The translations under genes were made by a program, and so were the position numbers. 64,000 nt of DNA, from positions 1 to 64,000 of the forward strand of contig SUVW01000012.1 in assembly GCA_015061815.1 (NCBI GenBank), read 5' to 3'. The notes beneath the pieces were generated by a model. That model saw only the letters and a program-made list of their open reading frames with translations. It was not told the origin of the DNA and did no database searches. Origin of the DNA: Lentisphaerota bacterium (GTDB taxonomy: Bacteria; Verrucomicrobiota; Lentisphaeria; Victivallales; Victivallaceae). Of this stretch, positions 44,992 through 53,338 are shown in pieces (the stretch's first letter is position 1; every line of letters starts with the position of its first letter).

Positions 44992-45404
44992 TGATAAAAA
45001 TCAGGGTGATCAATGATTTTCCCGGGGATATGCTTGAGCGTATCGCCGGGTTTTACATTGAAGCCGGTTGGATAAATGCCGGTGACGATTTCTCGTTTTT
45101 GTGTCCGGCTCTGCAGGGATCGGAGTTGGTTGCCGGGGCGTTTGACGGTGATATGATCATCGGTTGTGCGCGGGCTCTGTCGGATGGGTGTTCAGATGCC
45201 TATATTCAGGATGTGGTCGTTTCCCGGGAATACCGGGGGAATGGGATCGGCAGCCGGTTGATTTGTGAACTGGAAAAGCAGTTGCGCAGCCGGGGGATCG
45301 ATTGGATAGCTCTGGTCGGTGAGCCGGGGACGGAAGAGTTTTACCGCAAGCTGGGATGGCAGAAAAAAGCCGGATTTATCATGTGGCAGCCGGGGAAACA
45401 ATAA
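44988..45404 (+). CDS. GNAT-family N-acetyltransferase
   Basis: A 138-aa protein with one GNAT fold. The acetyl-CoA motif appears as DVVVSREYRGNGIGSRLICEL and the last strand segment as EEFYRKLGWQKK. Start codons ATG 44988 or 44991 overlap the argC stop (ATGATG), so it is translationally coupled to argC. It may act in arginine synthesis (for example as a small N-acetylglutamate synthase), but the substrate is inferred from position only. Confidence 0.85.
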   Translation: MMIKIRVINDFPGDMLERIAGFYIEAGWINAGDDFSFLCPALQGSELVAGAFDGDMIIGCARALSDGCSDAYIQDVVVSREYRGNGIGSRLICELEKQLRSRGIDWIALVGEPGTEEFYRKLGWQKKAGFIMWQPGKQ

Positions 45405-45422
45405 AAATTTTTCATTTGAGAT

Positions 45423-45451
45423 TTGAAATTGTTGTAAAGCAGAATTATAGT
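45423..45451 (+). promoter_or_regulatory. promoter of the candidate small RNA
   Basis: TTGAAA (45423-45428), 17 bases, TATAGT (45446-45451). The expected start, 6-7 bases after the -10 box, falls on the first base of the 45457 stem. Confidence 0.7.
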
Positions 45452-45456
45452 ATTAT

Positions 45457-45557
45457 GGTTCAAGATCGGAGGGGGGCGGATGTCTGTATGCAAAATTCTC
45501 CTCTTCATAATTACTCCTCGCAGGCATGCGGCTTTATTCCGGTCTTGAACCTTTTTT
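45457..45557 (+). ncRNA. candidate small RNA or structured leader with two CTCCTC loop motifs
   Basis: ggttcaagatcgg (45457-45469) pairs with ccggtcttgaacc (45539-45551) over 13 consecutive pairs, one of them G-U, and 45470-45538 adds another. Inside, ctgtatgc (45484-45491) pairs with gcatgcgg (45524-45531), leaving a 32-base loop that holds CTCCTC at 45498-45503 and 45514-45519, complementary to Shine-Dalgarno sequences. Six T's (45552-45557) follow the closing stem. The length is about 100 nt. It may be a free sRNA or the 5' leader and attenuator of the exonuclease gene 20 bases downstream. No known family was recognised. Confidence 0.55.
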
Positions 45558-45576
45558 ATTTGGAGTTTTTATCTTT

Positions 45577-46590
45577 ATGAAATCACAATCTATTGTTCTG
45601 GTGGATGCTTACAGTCAGATATTCCGGTCGTTTTATGCGATCCGGATGCTGACCAATTCCCGTAATGAACCGGTAAATGCGGCATTTGTTTTTACCAAAT
45701 TGCTGCTGCAATTGGAAAAAAAACACGCTTCAGCTTACGGAGCGATGCTTTTTGATTGCGGAAAGGTTGATTTCCGTCTGGCGATAAATCCTTTGTACAA
45801 GGCGAACCGTCCGCCGATGCCGGAAGAGTTGAAAATGCAGATACCTCTTATCCGGCGTATTGCTGCCGCTTTCGGGTGGCAATTGCTGCAGCATGAGGGG
45901 TTTGAGGCCGACGATCTGATCGGGGGGATCGCTGCCAAATACCGTATGTTCCCGGTGAAAATCGTCAGCAGTGATAAGGATTTGACCCAATTGATCAATC
46001 AGCGGGTGAATATGCTGCTGCCGGCATCCGGCGGCGGATTTGAATTGCGCGGGGTCGCTGAAGCGGTGAAAAAGTTTGGAGTCCCACCGGAAAATATGGT
46101 GGACTATCTGGCTCTGTTGGGCGACAGTGCCGATAATATTCCGGGAGTTCCGGGGATCGGGCCGAAAAGCGCGGTGGAGATTTTGCAGACATTCGGTCCG
46201 GCAGACAGTTGGCTGGATTCTCCGGAAAAGATCGATGCCGGTTCCCGGGTGGGAAAAAAGCTTTTGCCGGAATTGGAAACCGTGCGCCGCAATCGTGAGT
46301 TGATCCGGTTGCGCCTTGAGTTGCCCGAAGGACTCACCGATGATGTCCTGCCGCCGGTCCGGGGCGGGGTGAATTGGGATGAAATAAGAGAGATTTGTTT
46401 GGACAACTCTTTCAACAGCATATTGAAAGAACTTCCGGCATCAGGTGCCGCCAAGCCGGAAAAGATGGTTCATATATGTGACGAACCGGATGATTTGTTC
46501 TCTTTTGCAAATGCCGGGAATGAGGTCAGGGGGAACTCCGCAGAAAAAAAGAAAGATGAACCGCAAGAGATTCAGGATGAGCTTTTTTAA
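45577..46590 (+). CDS. 5'-3' exonuclease (PolA N-terminal domain-like, stand-alone)
   Basis: A 337-aa protein that matches the 5' nuclease domain of DNA polymerase I without the polymerase. Visible are the acidic metal site in IVLVDAYSQIFRSFYA, YKANRPPMPEELKMQIP, FEADDLIGGIAAKY, VSSDKDLTQLI and LGDSADNIPGVPGIGPKSA (helix-three-turn-helix). The last 60 residues are acidic and low-complexity. It should remove RNA primers or flaps. ATG 45577 is used; ttggag lies 11 bases upstream, directly after the oligo-T of the RNA candidate. Confidence 0.92.
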   Translation: MKSQSIVLVDAYSQIFRSFYAIRMLTNSRNEPVNAAFVFTKLLLQLEKKHASAYGAMLFDCGKVDFRLAINPLYKANRPPMPEELKMQIPLIRRIAAAFGWQLLQHEGFEADDLIGGIAAKYRMFPVKIVSSDKDLTQLINQRVNMLLPASGGGFELRGVAEAVKKFGVPPENMVDYLALLGDSADNIPGVPGIGPKSAVEILQTFGPADSWLDSPEKIDAGSRVGKKLLPELETVRRNRELIRLRLELPEGLTDDVLPPVRGGVNWDEIREICLDNSFNSILKELPASGAAKPEKMVHICDEPDDLFSFANAGNEVRGNSAEKKKDEPQEIQDELF

Positions 46591-46601
46591 CCGCGCTGCT
46601 A

Positions 46602-46630
46602 TTGAAAAAAACGCAAAAGTGTGATATATT
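46602..46630 (+). promoter_or_regulatory. promoter of the aminotransferase unit
   Basis: TTGAAA (46602-46607), 17 bases, TATATT (46625-46630), about 45 bases before ATG 46682. Confidence 0.7.
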
Positions 46631-46681
46631 AAAGTTTAGTGTTGTGTTTTTATCCTTGTAGTTTGGGGGATCGATCAAATT

Positions 46682-47956
46682 ATGGCAAAGACGGTAAAAG
46701 ATTTATCGCAAGTTGAGCTTGAAGCATTGAAGATTGAATTGGAGGCGATGTATTCAGAATTTGCTTCCCGTAATTTATCATTGAATATGGCCAGAGGCAA
46801 ACCATCCGGGGAACTGCTGGATCACAATATGGCAGTGCTTGATGTTCTGGATGATCCGTTCGCTGCCGATGGGACCGATGCCCGTAACTACGGAATACTG
46901 GAAGGCTTGCCGGAAATGCGCAGATTTTTCGGCGAAGTCCTGGGGCTTGATCCGGAAAGGATCATCGTCGGCGGTAATTCCAGTTTGACGCTGATGTATG
47001 ATTCTATCGCCCGTCTGATGATGTTCGGCAGTTGCGGATTCCCGGCATGGAGAACTTTGCCGCAATTGAAGTTTTTGTGTCCGAGTCCCGGATATGACCG
47101 GCACTTTGCGATCACGCAGGAGTTCGGTATTGATATGATTCCCGTGCCGATGACGGAAAACGGGCCGGATATGGATGTCGTGGAAGAATTGGTCGCCGGA
47201 GATGAGAGCATAAAAGGTATCTGGTGTGTGCCTTTGTACAGTAATCCGCAGGGAATTTGTTACAGTGATGAAACGGTTGCACGGCTTGGAAGAATGAAGA
47301 CTGCCGCGCCGGATTTCAAAATATTCTGGGACAACGCCTACGGAGTGCATCATATTTACGGGGAAGTACAGTTGGCTGATATATTCTCCGCTTGTGATTC
47401 CGGCGGCAATCCGGATCGGGCGTACTACTTTTTCTCCACCAGTAAAATAACTTTCCCGGGAGCCGGAGTCGCGATGATGGCGGCATCTTTTGCCGAGCGC
47501 AAAGAGATTCTCAAGCGCATGGGGATACAGACGATCGGCAGTGATAAACTGAATCAGCTGCGGACTTTGAGAGTGTTGAAAGATGCTCCGACTTTGAAAA
47601 AGCACATGGCGGAATTGGCCGATGTCCTGCGGCCGAAGTTCGATATAGTGCTGCAATTGCTTGACCGTGAATTGAAAGACGGAGGTTTCGCCACCTGGAA
47701 TACACCGCGCGGAGGTTACTTTGTGTCATTGGATACACTGGATGGTTGTGCGAAAAAGACATTGGAATTGGCCGGGAAAGCCGGTGTGACCATGACCGGA
47801 GCCGGAGCGACATTCCCTTATAAGAAAGACCCGCGCGACCGCAATATCCGGATCGCTCCGACCTATCCGGCAGATGCGGAACTGCGGACGGCAATGGAAC
47901 TTTTCTGTGTGTGCGTGAAATTGGCGGCAGTCAAAAAGCTGCTTGGAGAGTTTTGA
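46682..47956 (+). CDS. aspartate aminotransferase-like PLP enzyme (PF12897 type)
   Basis: A 424-aa fold-type I aminotransferase. SRNLSLNMARGKPSGELLD, YGILEGLPEMRRFFGEVLG, VGGNSSLTLMYDSIARLM and WCVPLYSNPQGICYSDE are characteristic of the subgroup first known from Corynebacterium AspT; YFFSTSKITFPGAGVAMM holds the PLP-binding Lys. It probably interconverts aspartate and glutamate keto acids. ggggga lies 11 bases before ATG. An isochorismatase-like gene follows. Confidence 0.88.
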   Translation: MAKTVKDLSQVELEALKIELEAMYSEFASRNLSLNMARGKPSGELLDHNMAVLDVLDDPFAADGTDARNYGILEGLPEMRRFFGEVLGLDPERIIVGGNSSLTLMYDSIARLMMFGSCGFPAWRTLPQLKFLCPSPGYDRHFAITQEFGIDMIPVPMTENGPDMDVVEELVAGDESIKGIWCVPLYSNPQGICYSDETVARLGRMKTAAPDFKIFWDNAYGVHHIYGEVQLADIFSACDSGGNPDRAYYFFSTSKITFPGAGVAMMAASFAERKEILKRMGIQTIGSDKLNQLRTLRVLKDAPTLKKHMAELADVLRPKFDIVLQLLDRELKDGGFATWNTPRGGYFVSLDTLDGCAKKTLELAGKAGVTMTGAGATFPYKKDPRDRNIRIAPTYPADAELRTAMELFCVCVKLAAVKKLLGEF

Positions 47957-47987
47957 TATTCCTGTAATACGAAATCAAGGATAGAAA

Positions 47988-48536
47988 ATGATTTTTCCGA
48001 CTAAAGATAATTCTCTGCTGGTCATGGTGGATTTGCAGACAAAACTGCTTCCGGTCGTAGTGGACCCGGAAAAAGTGATCCGCCGGGCAGAGATCATGTT
48101 GCGCGGTGCGGCTGAAATCGGGGTCGATATCATTGTCACCGAACAGTACCCCAAAGGTTTGGGCAATACACTGCCGGAGTTGTCCACCTGGCTGCCGGAC
48201 AGCGCACCGGTGGTGGCAAAAAGTTCATTTTCGGTCTTTGGAACACCGGAATTCTGTACTCATTTGTTATCCCGGAAACGGGAGGTTTTGATTTTTATCG
48301 GTGTTGAAACGCATGTATGTCTGCTGCAGAGCATACTTGATGCCCGCAGCAAAGGGTATGAAGTTATTGTTGCTGCCGATGCGGTAAGCAGCCGAAAAGA
48401 GAGCGATAAGCAGTGGGGACTGGAGGCAGCAAGAGCAGCAGGGGCATGGATATTGAGCTGTGAAGCGATTCTTTTTATGCTGCTGCGAGATTCTAAAAAT
48501 CCGGCATTTAAAGCGGTGTCCGGACTTATAAAATAA
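47988..48536 (+). CDS. isochorismatase-family cysteine hydrolase
   Basis: A 182-aa hydrolase. The catalytic triad positions are visible: Asp in LLVMVDLQTKLLP, Lys in EQYPKGLGNT and Cys in GVETHVCLLQS. It belongs with YcaC/nicotinamidase-like enzymes; the substrate is unknown. aaggat precedes ATG. accD follows after 14 bases, so it may be part of the same transcript. Confidence 0.88.
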   Translation: MIFPTKDNSLLVMVDLQTKLLPVVVDPEKVIRRAEIMLRGAAEIGVDIIVTEQYPKGLGNTLPELSTWLPDSAPVVAKSSFSVFGTPEFCTHLLSRKREVLIFIGVETHVCLLQSILDARSKGYEVIVAADAVSSRKESDKQWGLEAARAAGAWILSCEAILFMLLRDSKNPAFKAVSGLIK

Positions 48537-48550
48537 GCGAGGATAAGCAC

Positions 48551-49405
48551 ATGGCGATTTTCAGCAAAGGCAGGTATTCCACCTTGCAAACAGGAGTGAA
48601 ACGGAAAATGGTTATTCCGGATGGATCATGGATAAAATGCAAAAAGTGCAATCAGACGTTGTATGTGGAGCGTCTGGTCGATAATTTGCAGGTTTGCTGG
48701 TGCTGTGGTTATCACATGTCGATGCCGGTCAAATCCCGGATCGAATTGCTGACTGATTCCGGAAGTTTCACAGAAGAAAATACCGGTTTGACTTCAGTTG
48801 ACCGCTTGAATTTTGTAGATTCCAAAAGTTACGTTGACCGTTTGGAAGAAAATCGCAAAAAATCCGGAATGGAGGAGGCTGTTTCCTGTGGTCATGCAAC
48901 GTTGAACGGCATTCCTTTTTCGCTGGGAGTCATGGACTTCAACTTTATGGGAGCGTCGATGGGATCGGTAGTCGGTGAAAAGATCACCAGAATGATCGAA
49001 AATGCCACTGACAGACAGGAAACAGTGGTTCTGGTCACGGCATCCGGCGGCGCGCGTATGCAGGAAGGAATATTGAGTTTGATGCAGATGGCGAAAACCA
49101 GCGGAGCTCTGGCCCGTCATCGTGAACATCATTTGGGATATATCGTTATTATCACCAATCCGACCTATGGCGGGGTGTCGGCGAGTTTTGCCACACTGGG
49201 GGATGTGATCCTCTCTGAACCGGGAGCAATGGTCGGTTTTGCCGGTCCCCGGGTGGTTCAGGAAACGACAAAGTCTGTCCTGCCGGAAGGATTCCAGACG
49301 GCAGAGTTTTTACTGGCGCACGGATTGATCGACCGGGTGGTGGAACGTAAAAATTTGCGAAAAGAATTGGGTTTTCTGCTTGACATTTTCAAGAAGAAGA
49401 TATAA
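48551..49405 (+). CDS. accD: acetyl-CoA carboxylase carboxyltransferase subunit beta
   Basis: A 284-aa protein. An N-terminal four-Cys zinc finger (WIKCKKCNQTLY and QVCWCCGYH) is followed by the crotonase-like carboxyltransferase fold with LGVMDFNFMGASMGSVVGEK, VTASGGARMQEGILSLMQM and GDVILSEPGAMVGFAGPRVV. It pairs with AccA (not in the window) to make malonyl-CoA. gaggat precedes ATG. Confidence 0.95.
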   Translation: MAIFSKGRYSTLQTGVKRKMVIPDGSWIKCKKCNQTLYVERLVDNLQVCWCCGYHMSMPVKSRIELLTDSGSFTEENTGLTSVDRLNFVDSKSYVDRLEENRKKSGMEEAVSCGHATLNGIPFSLGVMDFNFMGASMGSVVGEKITRMIENATDRQETVVLVTASGGARMQEGILSLMQMAKTSGALARHREHHLGYIVIITNPTYGGVSASFATLGDVILSEPGAMVGFAGPRVVQETTKSVLPEGFQTAEFLLAHGLIDRVVERKNLRKELGFLLDIFKKKI

Positions 49406-49408
49406 ATT
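49380..49408 (+). promoter_or_regulatory. promoter of the SRP RNA gene
   Basis: TTGACA (49380-49385) within the end of accD, 17 bases, TAAATT (49403-49408); an alternative TATAAA at 49401 gives 15-base spacing. The start would fall near 49415. Confidence 0.5.
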
Positions 49409-49414
49409 AAATAA

Positions 49415-49522
49415 TGCCGTGAGACGGACCTCGTGTGTTGTCTGAAACGCCAACCGGGTCAGGTGGGGAACCAAGCAGCCCTACGCGATTTCTGACAGGC
49501 CATGAGTCATCTGTTTCACGGT
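49415..49522 (+). ncRNA. ffs: signal recognition particle RNA, small bacterial (4.5S) type
   Basis: The conserved domain IV is clear: gggtcaggtggggaac (from about 49456) followed by caagcagccc, matching the GUCAGG / GGAA-type loop / AGCAGCC pattern that binds Ffh. The ends gccgtgagac (49415-49424) and gtttcacggt (49512-49521) pair to close a rod of about 108 nt. A T-rich attttctttt run follows. It lies between accD and rph. Confidence 0.9.
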
Positions 49523-49635
49523 ATTTTCTTTTAACAGAGGCGATTGCAGAACTCATGGATATCCGCTTTTTCAGATAAATTTTGCGGATTTTTGAGAAGA
49601 GTTGAAATTGCCTTAACCGAAAGGATGATTCCGCT

Positions 49636-50367
49636 ATGAGCGCAGTGCGTATTGACGGGCGAGCCTTTGATCAGTTGCGTCCATTGACTTTTGAAATAGA
49701 TTATCTCTCCCATCCCTTGTCTTCGGTATTTATTTCCTGCGGCCAGACCAGGGTGCTTACCGCAGTTTCCTGCGAAGACAAAGTTCCCTCGTGGATGAAA
49801 GCGCAGAAAGTTGCCGGCGGTTGGGTCACCTGTGAATACGGAATGCTGCCGTCAGCGACAACTGAACGGTGCCGCCGGGAGGCTTCGGCAGGCAGGCAGG
49901 GCGGCAGAACGGTGGAGATCCAGCGTTTGATCGGGCGTTCTTTGCGTATGGCGGTTGATTTGGAAAATCTCGGAGAAAGAACCATTTATCTGGATTGCGA
50001 TGTCATTGATGCCGATGGCGGCACGCGGTGTGCGAGCATATCCGGAGCATCTCTGGCTTTGGCGATTGGCTGCAATCGGCTGTTTGTAACGGCGGACAAT
50101 CCGTACCGTGAATTGGTGGCGGCAGTCAGTGTCGGTATAATCGATGGTGAACCGATGCTGGATCTCTGTTACGAGGAAGATTCCCGGGCAGAGGTGGATA
50201 TGAATGTTGTTATGACGGAATCCGGTAAACTGGTGGAAGTGCAGGGAACTGCAGAAGGTGCGCCGTTTTCCCGGAACAAACTTAATGAATTGCTGGATTT
50301 GGCAGAAAGCGGTTTGCGGCAGATATTTGCCCGTCAGCGGGCGATTTTGGAGAGAATTTCACAATGA
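49636..50367 (+). CDS. rph: ribonuclease PH
   Basis: A 243-aa phosphorolytic 3'-5' exoribonuclease of normal length. LRPLTFEIDYLSHPLSSVFI, GWVTCEYGMLPSATTER, GRSLRMAVDLENLGERTIYL and CDVIDADGGTRCASISGASLA are RNase PH signatures. It trims the 3' ends of tRNA and other RNAs. aaaggat precedes ATG. It overlaps dnaX by 4 bases. Confidence 0.96.
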   Translation: MSAVRIDGRAFDQLRPLTFEIDYLSHPLSSVFISCGQTRVLTAVSCEDKVPSWMKAQKVAGGWVTCEYGMLPSATTERCRREASAGRQGGRTVEIQRLIGRSLRMAVDLENLGERTIYLDCDVIDADGGTRCASISGASLALAIGCNRLFVTADNPYRELVAAVSVGIIDGEPMLDLCYEEDSRAEVDMNVVMTESGKLVEVQGTAEGAPFSRNKLNELLDLAESGLRQIFARQRAILERISQ

Positions 50368-52043
50368 GTGAATATCAGGTCATAGCCCGCAAGTGGCGGC
50401 CGCAGAGTTTTGCGGATGTAGTCGGTCAGGAGCATGTTGTGCGGACATTGCGCAATGCGATCGCCGGCGGCAGGATCGCTCATGCCTATTTATTTGTTGG
50501 TCCGCGCGGTATCGGTAAGACCACTTTGGCCAGAATTTTTGCCAAAGCGTTGAATTGTGAACAGCCGGTAAACGGTGAACCATGCTGCAAGTGCGCCAGC
50601 TGTTTGGATTTGGCCGCAGAAAAAAGTCTGGATGTAATGGAAATCGACGCCGCCAGCCGCAATTCAACGACGGATATGCGGGAGTTGGCGGAAAATGCGC
50701 TCACCCGTCCGGTCGGCGGAAAATATAAAATATATATTATCGACGAAGTTCACATGTTGAGCAAGGCGGCGTGGAATGTTTTGTTGAAAACTGTGGAAGA
50801 ACCGCCGGCACATGTTAAATTTATCTTTGCCACGACTGAAGTCCATCAGGTTTTGCCGACGATCATATCGCGGTGTCAGCGTTTTGATTTGATGCCGATA
50901 CCGACCCGGCTGATTGCTTCCAGATTGCAGTTGATCGCGGATACCGAAAAGGTGAGTATCGATCCATCGGCAATAAATGCCATTGCCCGGGCTGCGGAAG
51001 GCGGTATGCGCGATGCCCAGTCGCTGTTGGATCAGATGATCGCTTTTTTTGCCGGGGGAGATGGTTCGCAGATAACCGGAGAACAGGTGTTGTCGCTTTT
51101 CGGCTTGACCGATAAAGGAGAGCTGGATAGTATATTGCGGGCGATCCTGTTGAATAATCCGGGAGAAGTTGTTACCCGGATAGCCGGAGTGGCCCGGCGC
51201 GGGAAAAATCTTGAAACGCTTTTTGATGACCTGCTTTATGCTCTGCGGGCAGTGCAGTTGAGTACGATATTATCAGATCCTTCGGAGTTGCTGGATGAAT
51301 CTCCGGAAACGCTGGCCGGATACAGGAGTTTGGCACAGCTGGCCCCGGCGGATACGATCCAGATATTGCTGGAAAACGTCGCTCCGGTAGGGCGGATGCT
51401 CCATGATGCTTTGAATAAGCAGGTTTGCCTGGAAACGGTACTGCTCAAAGCCATGCGTGAGGCGCATGCGGTGCGCATCGGAGATATTCTGGCGCGCTTG
51501 AATCAGTTGCGGACAGCCGGAGAGTTGAAGTTTTTGGATCAATTGCCGCCGGTTGAAAAAAATATTGCCGCTCCGCTGCCTGCCAATATGGCCGTTAACG
51601 TTACCGGGGGGGCGGTGTTGAAAGAACCTGAAACTGTTTCTCCGGAAGAGGTCCCGGAAACTGCCCAAACGGAACCGTCTTCGCCGGAAGAACCGGCAGT
51701 CGTTTCTCCGGCTGTTGAAGCGGAAATCGAAATAAAAGAGCCGGAAATTGTTCAGCAGAATATCGAAACGATTCCGGAAGAATGTGCAGCAGAACCGCCG
51801 GTTGAAAACGAAGTTGTTTCTGAAGCCGATGATATTGTGTCTGATGCGGAAGCTGTTCCGGCGGCAGAGGTGAAGCTGCCCCGGGGGAATAAAGATAGAG
51901 AAACGGCCTATACGCCGGATAAACTGCAAAAAAGCATTGCCAATACCGAACCGCAGGAATTGGTAAAAATACTTGAAAGTGATCCGGTGGTAAAAGAAGC
52001 GGTCGATCTTTTCAGCGGGATGGTGATCGATATCCACCGGTAA
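50364..52043 (+). CDS. dnaX: DNA polymerase III subunit gamma/tau
   Basis: A 559-aa clamp-loader ATPase. VIARKWRPQSFADVVGQEHV starts the protein; GPRGIGKTTLARIFAKALNC is Walker A; the zinc Cys lie in CEQPVNGEPCCKCASC; IIDEVHMLSKAAWNVLLKT holds Walker B and the sensor region. Residues about 415-520 are a Pro/Glu-rich linker of low complexity, and a short C-terminal domain follows. The start overlaps the rph stop (ATGA). The usual neighbours ybaB and recR are not found downstream. Confidence 0.95.
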   Translation: MSEYQVIARKWRPQSFADVVGQEHVVRTLRNAIAGGRIAHAYLFVGPRGIGKTTLARIFAKALNCEQPVNGEPCCKCASCLDLAAEKSLDVMEIDAASRNSTTDMRELAENALTRPVGGKYKIYIIDEVHMLSKAAWNVLLKTVEEPPAHVKFIFATTEVHQVLPTIISRCQRFDLMPIPTRLIASRLQLIADTEKVSIDPSAINAIARAAEGGMRDAQSLLDQMIAFFAGGDGSQITGEQVLSLFGLTDKGELDSILRAILLNNPGEVVTRIAGVARRGKNLETLFDDLLYALRAVQLSTILSDPSELLDESPETLAGYRSLAQLAPADTIQILLENVAPVGRMLHDALNKQVCLETVLLKAMREAHAVRIGDILARLNQLRTAGELKFLDQLPPVEKNIAAPLPANMAVNVTGGAVLKEPETVSPEEVPETAQTEPSSPEEPAVVSPAVEAEIEIKEPEIVQQNIETIPEECAAEPPVENEVVSEADDIVSDAEAVPAAEVKLPRGNKDRETAYTPDKLQKSIANTEPQELVKILESDPVVKEAVDLFSGMVIDIHR

Positions 52044-52093
52044 ATTGGACAACGTTTTAAAGAAAGTTCCGCTGCTTATTTTCAGATGTCCCG

Positions 52094-52861
52094 TCAGAAA
52101 AAGGTTTTTAAATTGACGGCGAACATAAGGATTCCGGAAGTTCCCAGCAGAGTGTAGACACCAAGCCGGAAGCAGTGAGCACTGACTTTGTGATGCAGTA
52201 AATCACCAAGCAGCAGTCCGGTTATCATAAAAGGAAAGAGTATCAATAACAGACGGAAATTTTCCCAATTCCAGACAGTGCGCTGGATGCTCCAGTTGAT
52301 CAGACGGCAGCTGTTGGTCACCAGCCAGAACAGGCTTAACGTCACCCGGAAAACCGTTTTATCCGGCAGTGCTTTGGCCGCGTAAATCACCATAAAAGGG
52401 CCGCCGGAACCGAATGCACCCTGGATTATGCCGCCGCAGAAAAGAAATATCCGCATCAGCCAACTCCGGCGGATGTCGGAATTCCGGCACTCTGCTGCCG
52501 GAGATGAGGACGACAGATTTTTGCGAACCCCCTGAATTCCGGTGCCGATCATAAACATTCCCAGTAAAACACACAAACAGTTTGCCGGCAGACGGTCAAA
52601 AAGCAGCATCCCGCAAGGTAAACCGAGTCCGGCCCAGAAGGAAATGTAGAGAAATTCTTTCCAGATGATAGATCGCCATGAACGTATAACGATGTATAAC
52701 GCCATGATAAATCCGAGGATACAGAGGAGTTTTACGGCGGTTTTCAAGCCGATGGTCATGTCGAGAAAGGGCAGGGCAAGAACGGAACCGCCGAAGCCGG
52801 ATATGCCTTCCAGCAGATGAGTCAGAAAGATTATAAATCCGGCTGAAATAATATCAAGCAT
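52094..52861 (-). CDS. TauE/SafE-family membrane transporter
   Basis: A 255-aa protein with about eight membrane helices in two halves. GFIIFLTHLLEGISGFGGSV opens the first and LFCGGIIQGAFGSGGPFMVI the second, the two G-F/S-G-G repeats typical of the family. Family members export sulfite, sulfoacetate or related anions; the substrate here is unknown. It is transcribed away from the ATG by its own promoter at 52943. Confidence 0.85.
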   Translation of the reverse strand: MLDIISAGFIIFLTHLLEGISGFGGSVLALPFLDMTIGLKTAVKLLCILGFIMALYIVIRSWRSIIWKEFLYISFWAGLGLPCGMLLFDRLPANCLCVLLGMFMIGTGIQGVRKNLSSSSPAAECRNSDIRRSWLMRIFLFCGGIIQGAFGSGGPFMVIYAAKALPDKTVFRVTLSLFWLVTNSCRLINWSIQRTVWNWENFRLLLILFPFMITGLLLGDLLHHKVSAHCFRLGVYTLLGTSGILMFAVNLKTFF

Positions 52862-52914
52862 GAAAATATCTGTTGCAAATGAGATGATTATTGCAATTTC
52901 CCCTCCTGGTACAT

Positions 52915-52943
52915 AATATAGTGCTGATACCGGTTGTTTACAA
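52915..52943 (-). promoter_or_regulatory. promoter of the TauE-family gene
   Basis: Minus strand: TTGTAA (52943-52938), 17 bases, TATATT (52920-52915), followed by a purine-rich aggagggg and then ATG at 52861. The promoter resembles that of marR, sharing aaacaac after the -35 box and ctatattatgt at the -10. Confidence 0.65.
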
Positions 52944-53082
52944 GTTTTGAGGATGGATCATCTCCGGATTATTCGTGTTTTTGTTCTGCTTTATCAGAAA
53001 AAGTTGATTCATGGCGTATCCGCTGTGGAGAAGTGATCAACACTCCGGTCGGAAAAAGATAAATTATCTTTGAATTTAATGT

Positions 53083-53117
53083 AAAAAGGCGGCCTTTCTT
53101 GAAAGAGAGCCGCCTTT
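53083..53117 (-). terminator. terminator of the small membrane protein unit
   Basis: Stem aaaggcggc (53085-53093) / gccgccttt (53109-53117) with an inner ctttc/gaaag pair; on the minus strand it is followed by ttacatt after a T-run. Confidence 0.85.
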
Positions 53118-53138
53118 GGTTCGTTAATATATTGATAA

Positions 53139-53243
53139 TCAGAACATGAAGATGCAGCAGGATACCACTACCGCAACCAACATGAGAATTCCGAATCCGT
53201 AGACGATCACATCATCACTGTGTTTTTTGAAAAAATCATTCAT
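53139..53243 (-). CDS. 34-residue single-helix membrane protein
   Basis: A short open frame starting at ATG 53243: a polar NDFFKKHSDDVIVYG head and one hydrophobic helix ILMLVAVVVSCCIFMF with two adjacent cysteines near the end. aaatggag lies 12 bases upstream and a strong terminator 20 bases downstream, which supports it as a gene. No family is recognised. It likely shares the transcript started at 53796. Confidence 0.55.
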   Translation of the reverse strand: MNDFFKKHSDDVIVYGFGILMLVAVVVSCCIFMF

Positions 53244-53338
53244 AAAACAGTTTTCTCCATTTTTGAAAATCCAATCTGTTGCCGGGAAATCCGGGAAATC
53301 CGGTGATCCCGCTGCCGGTTGTTGCACCGGTAAAACGG

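Larger units (their letters stand above)
52862..53138. other. intergenic region upstream of the TauE gene
   Basis: Apart from the TauE promoter (52915-52943, minus) and the terminator at 53083-53117, nothing recognisable was seen here. Confidence 0.5.
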
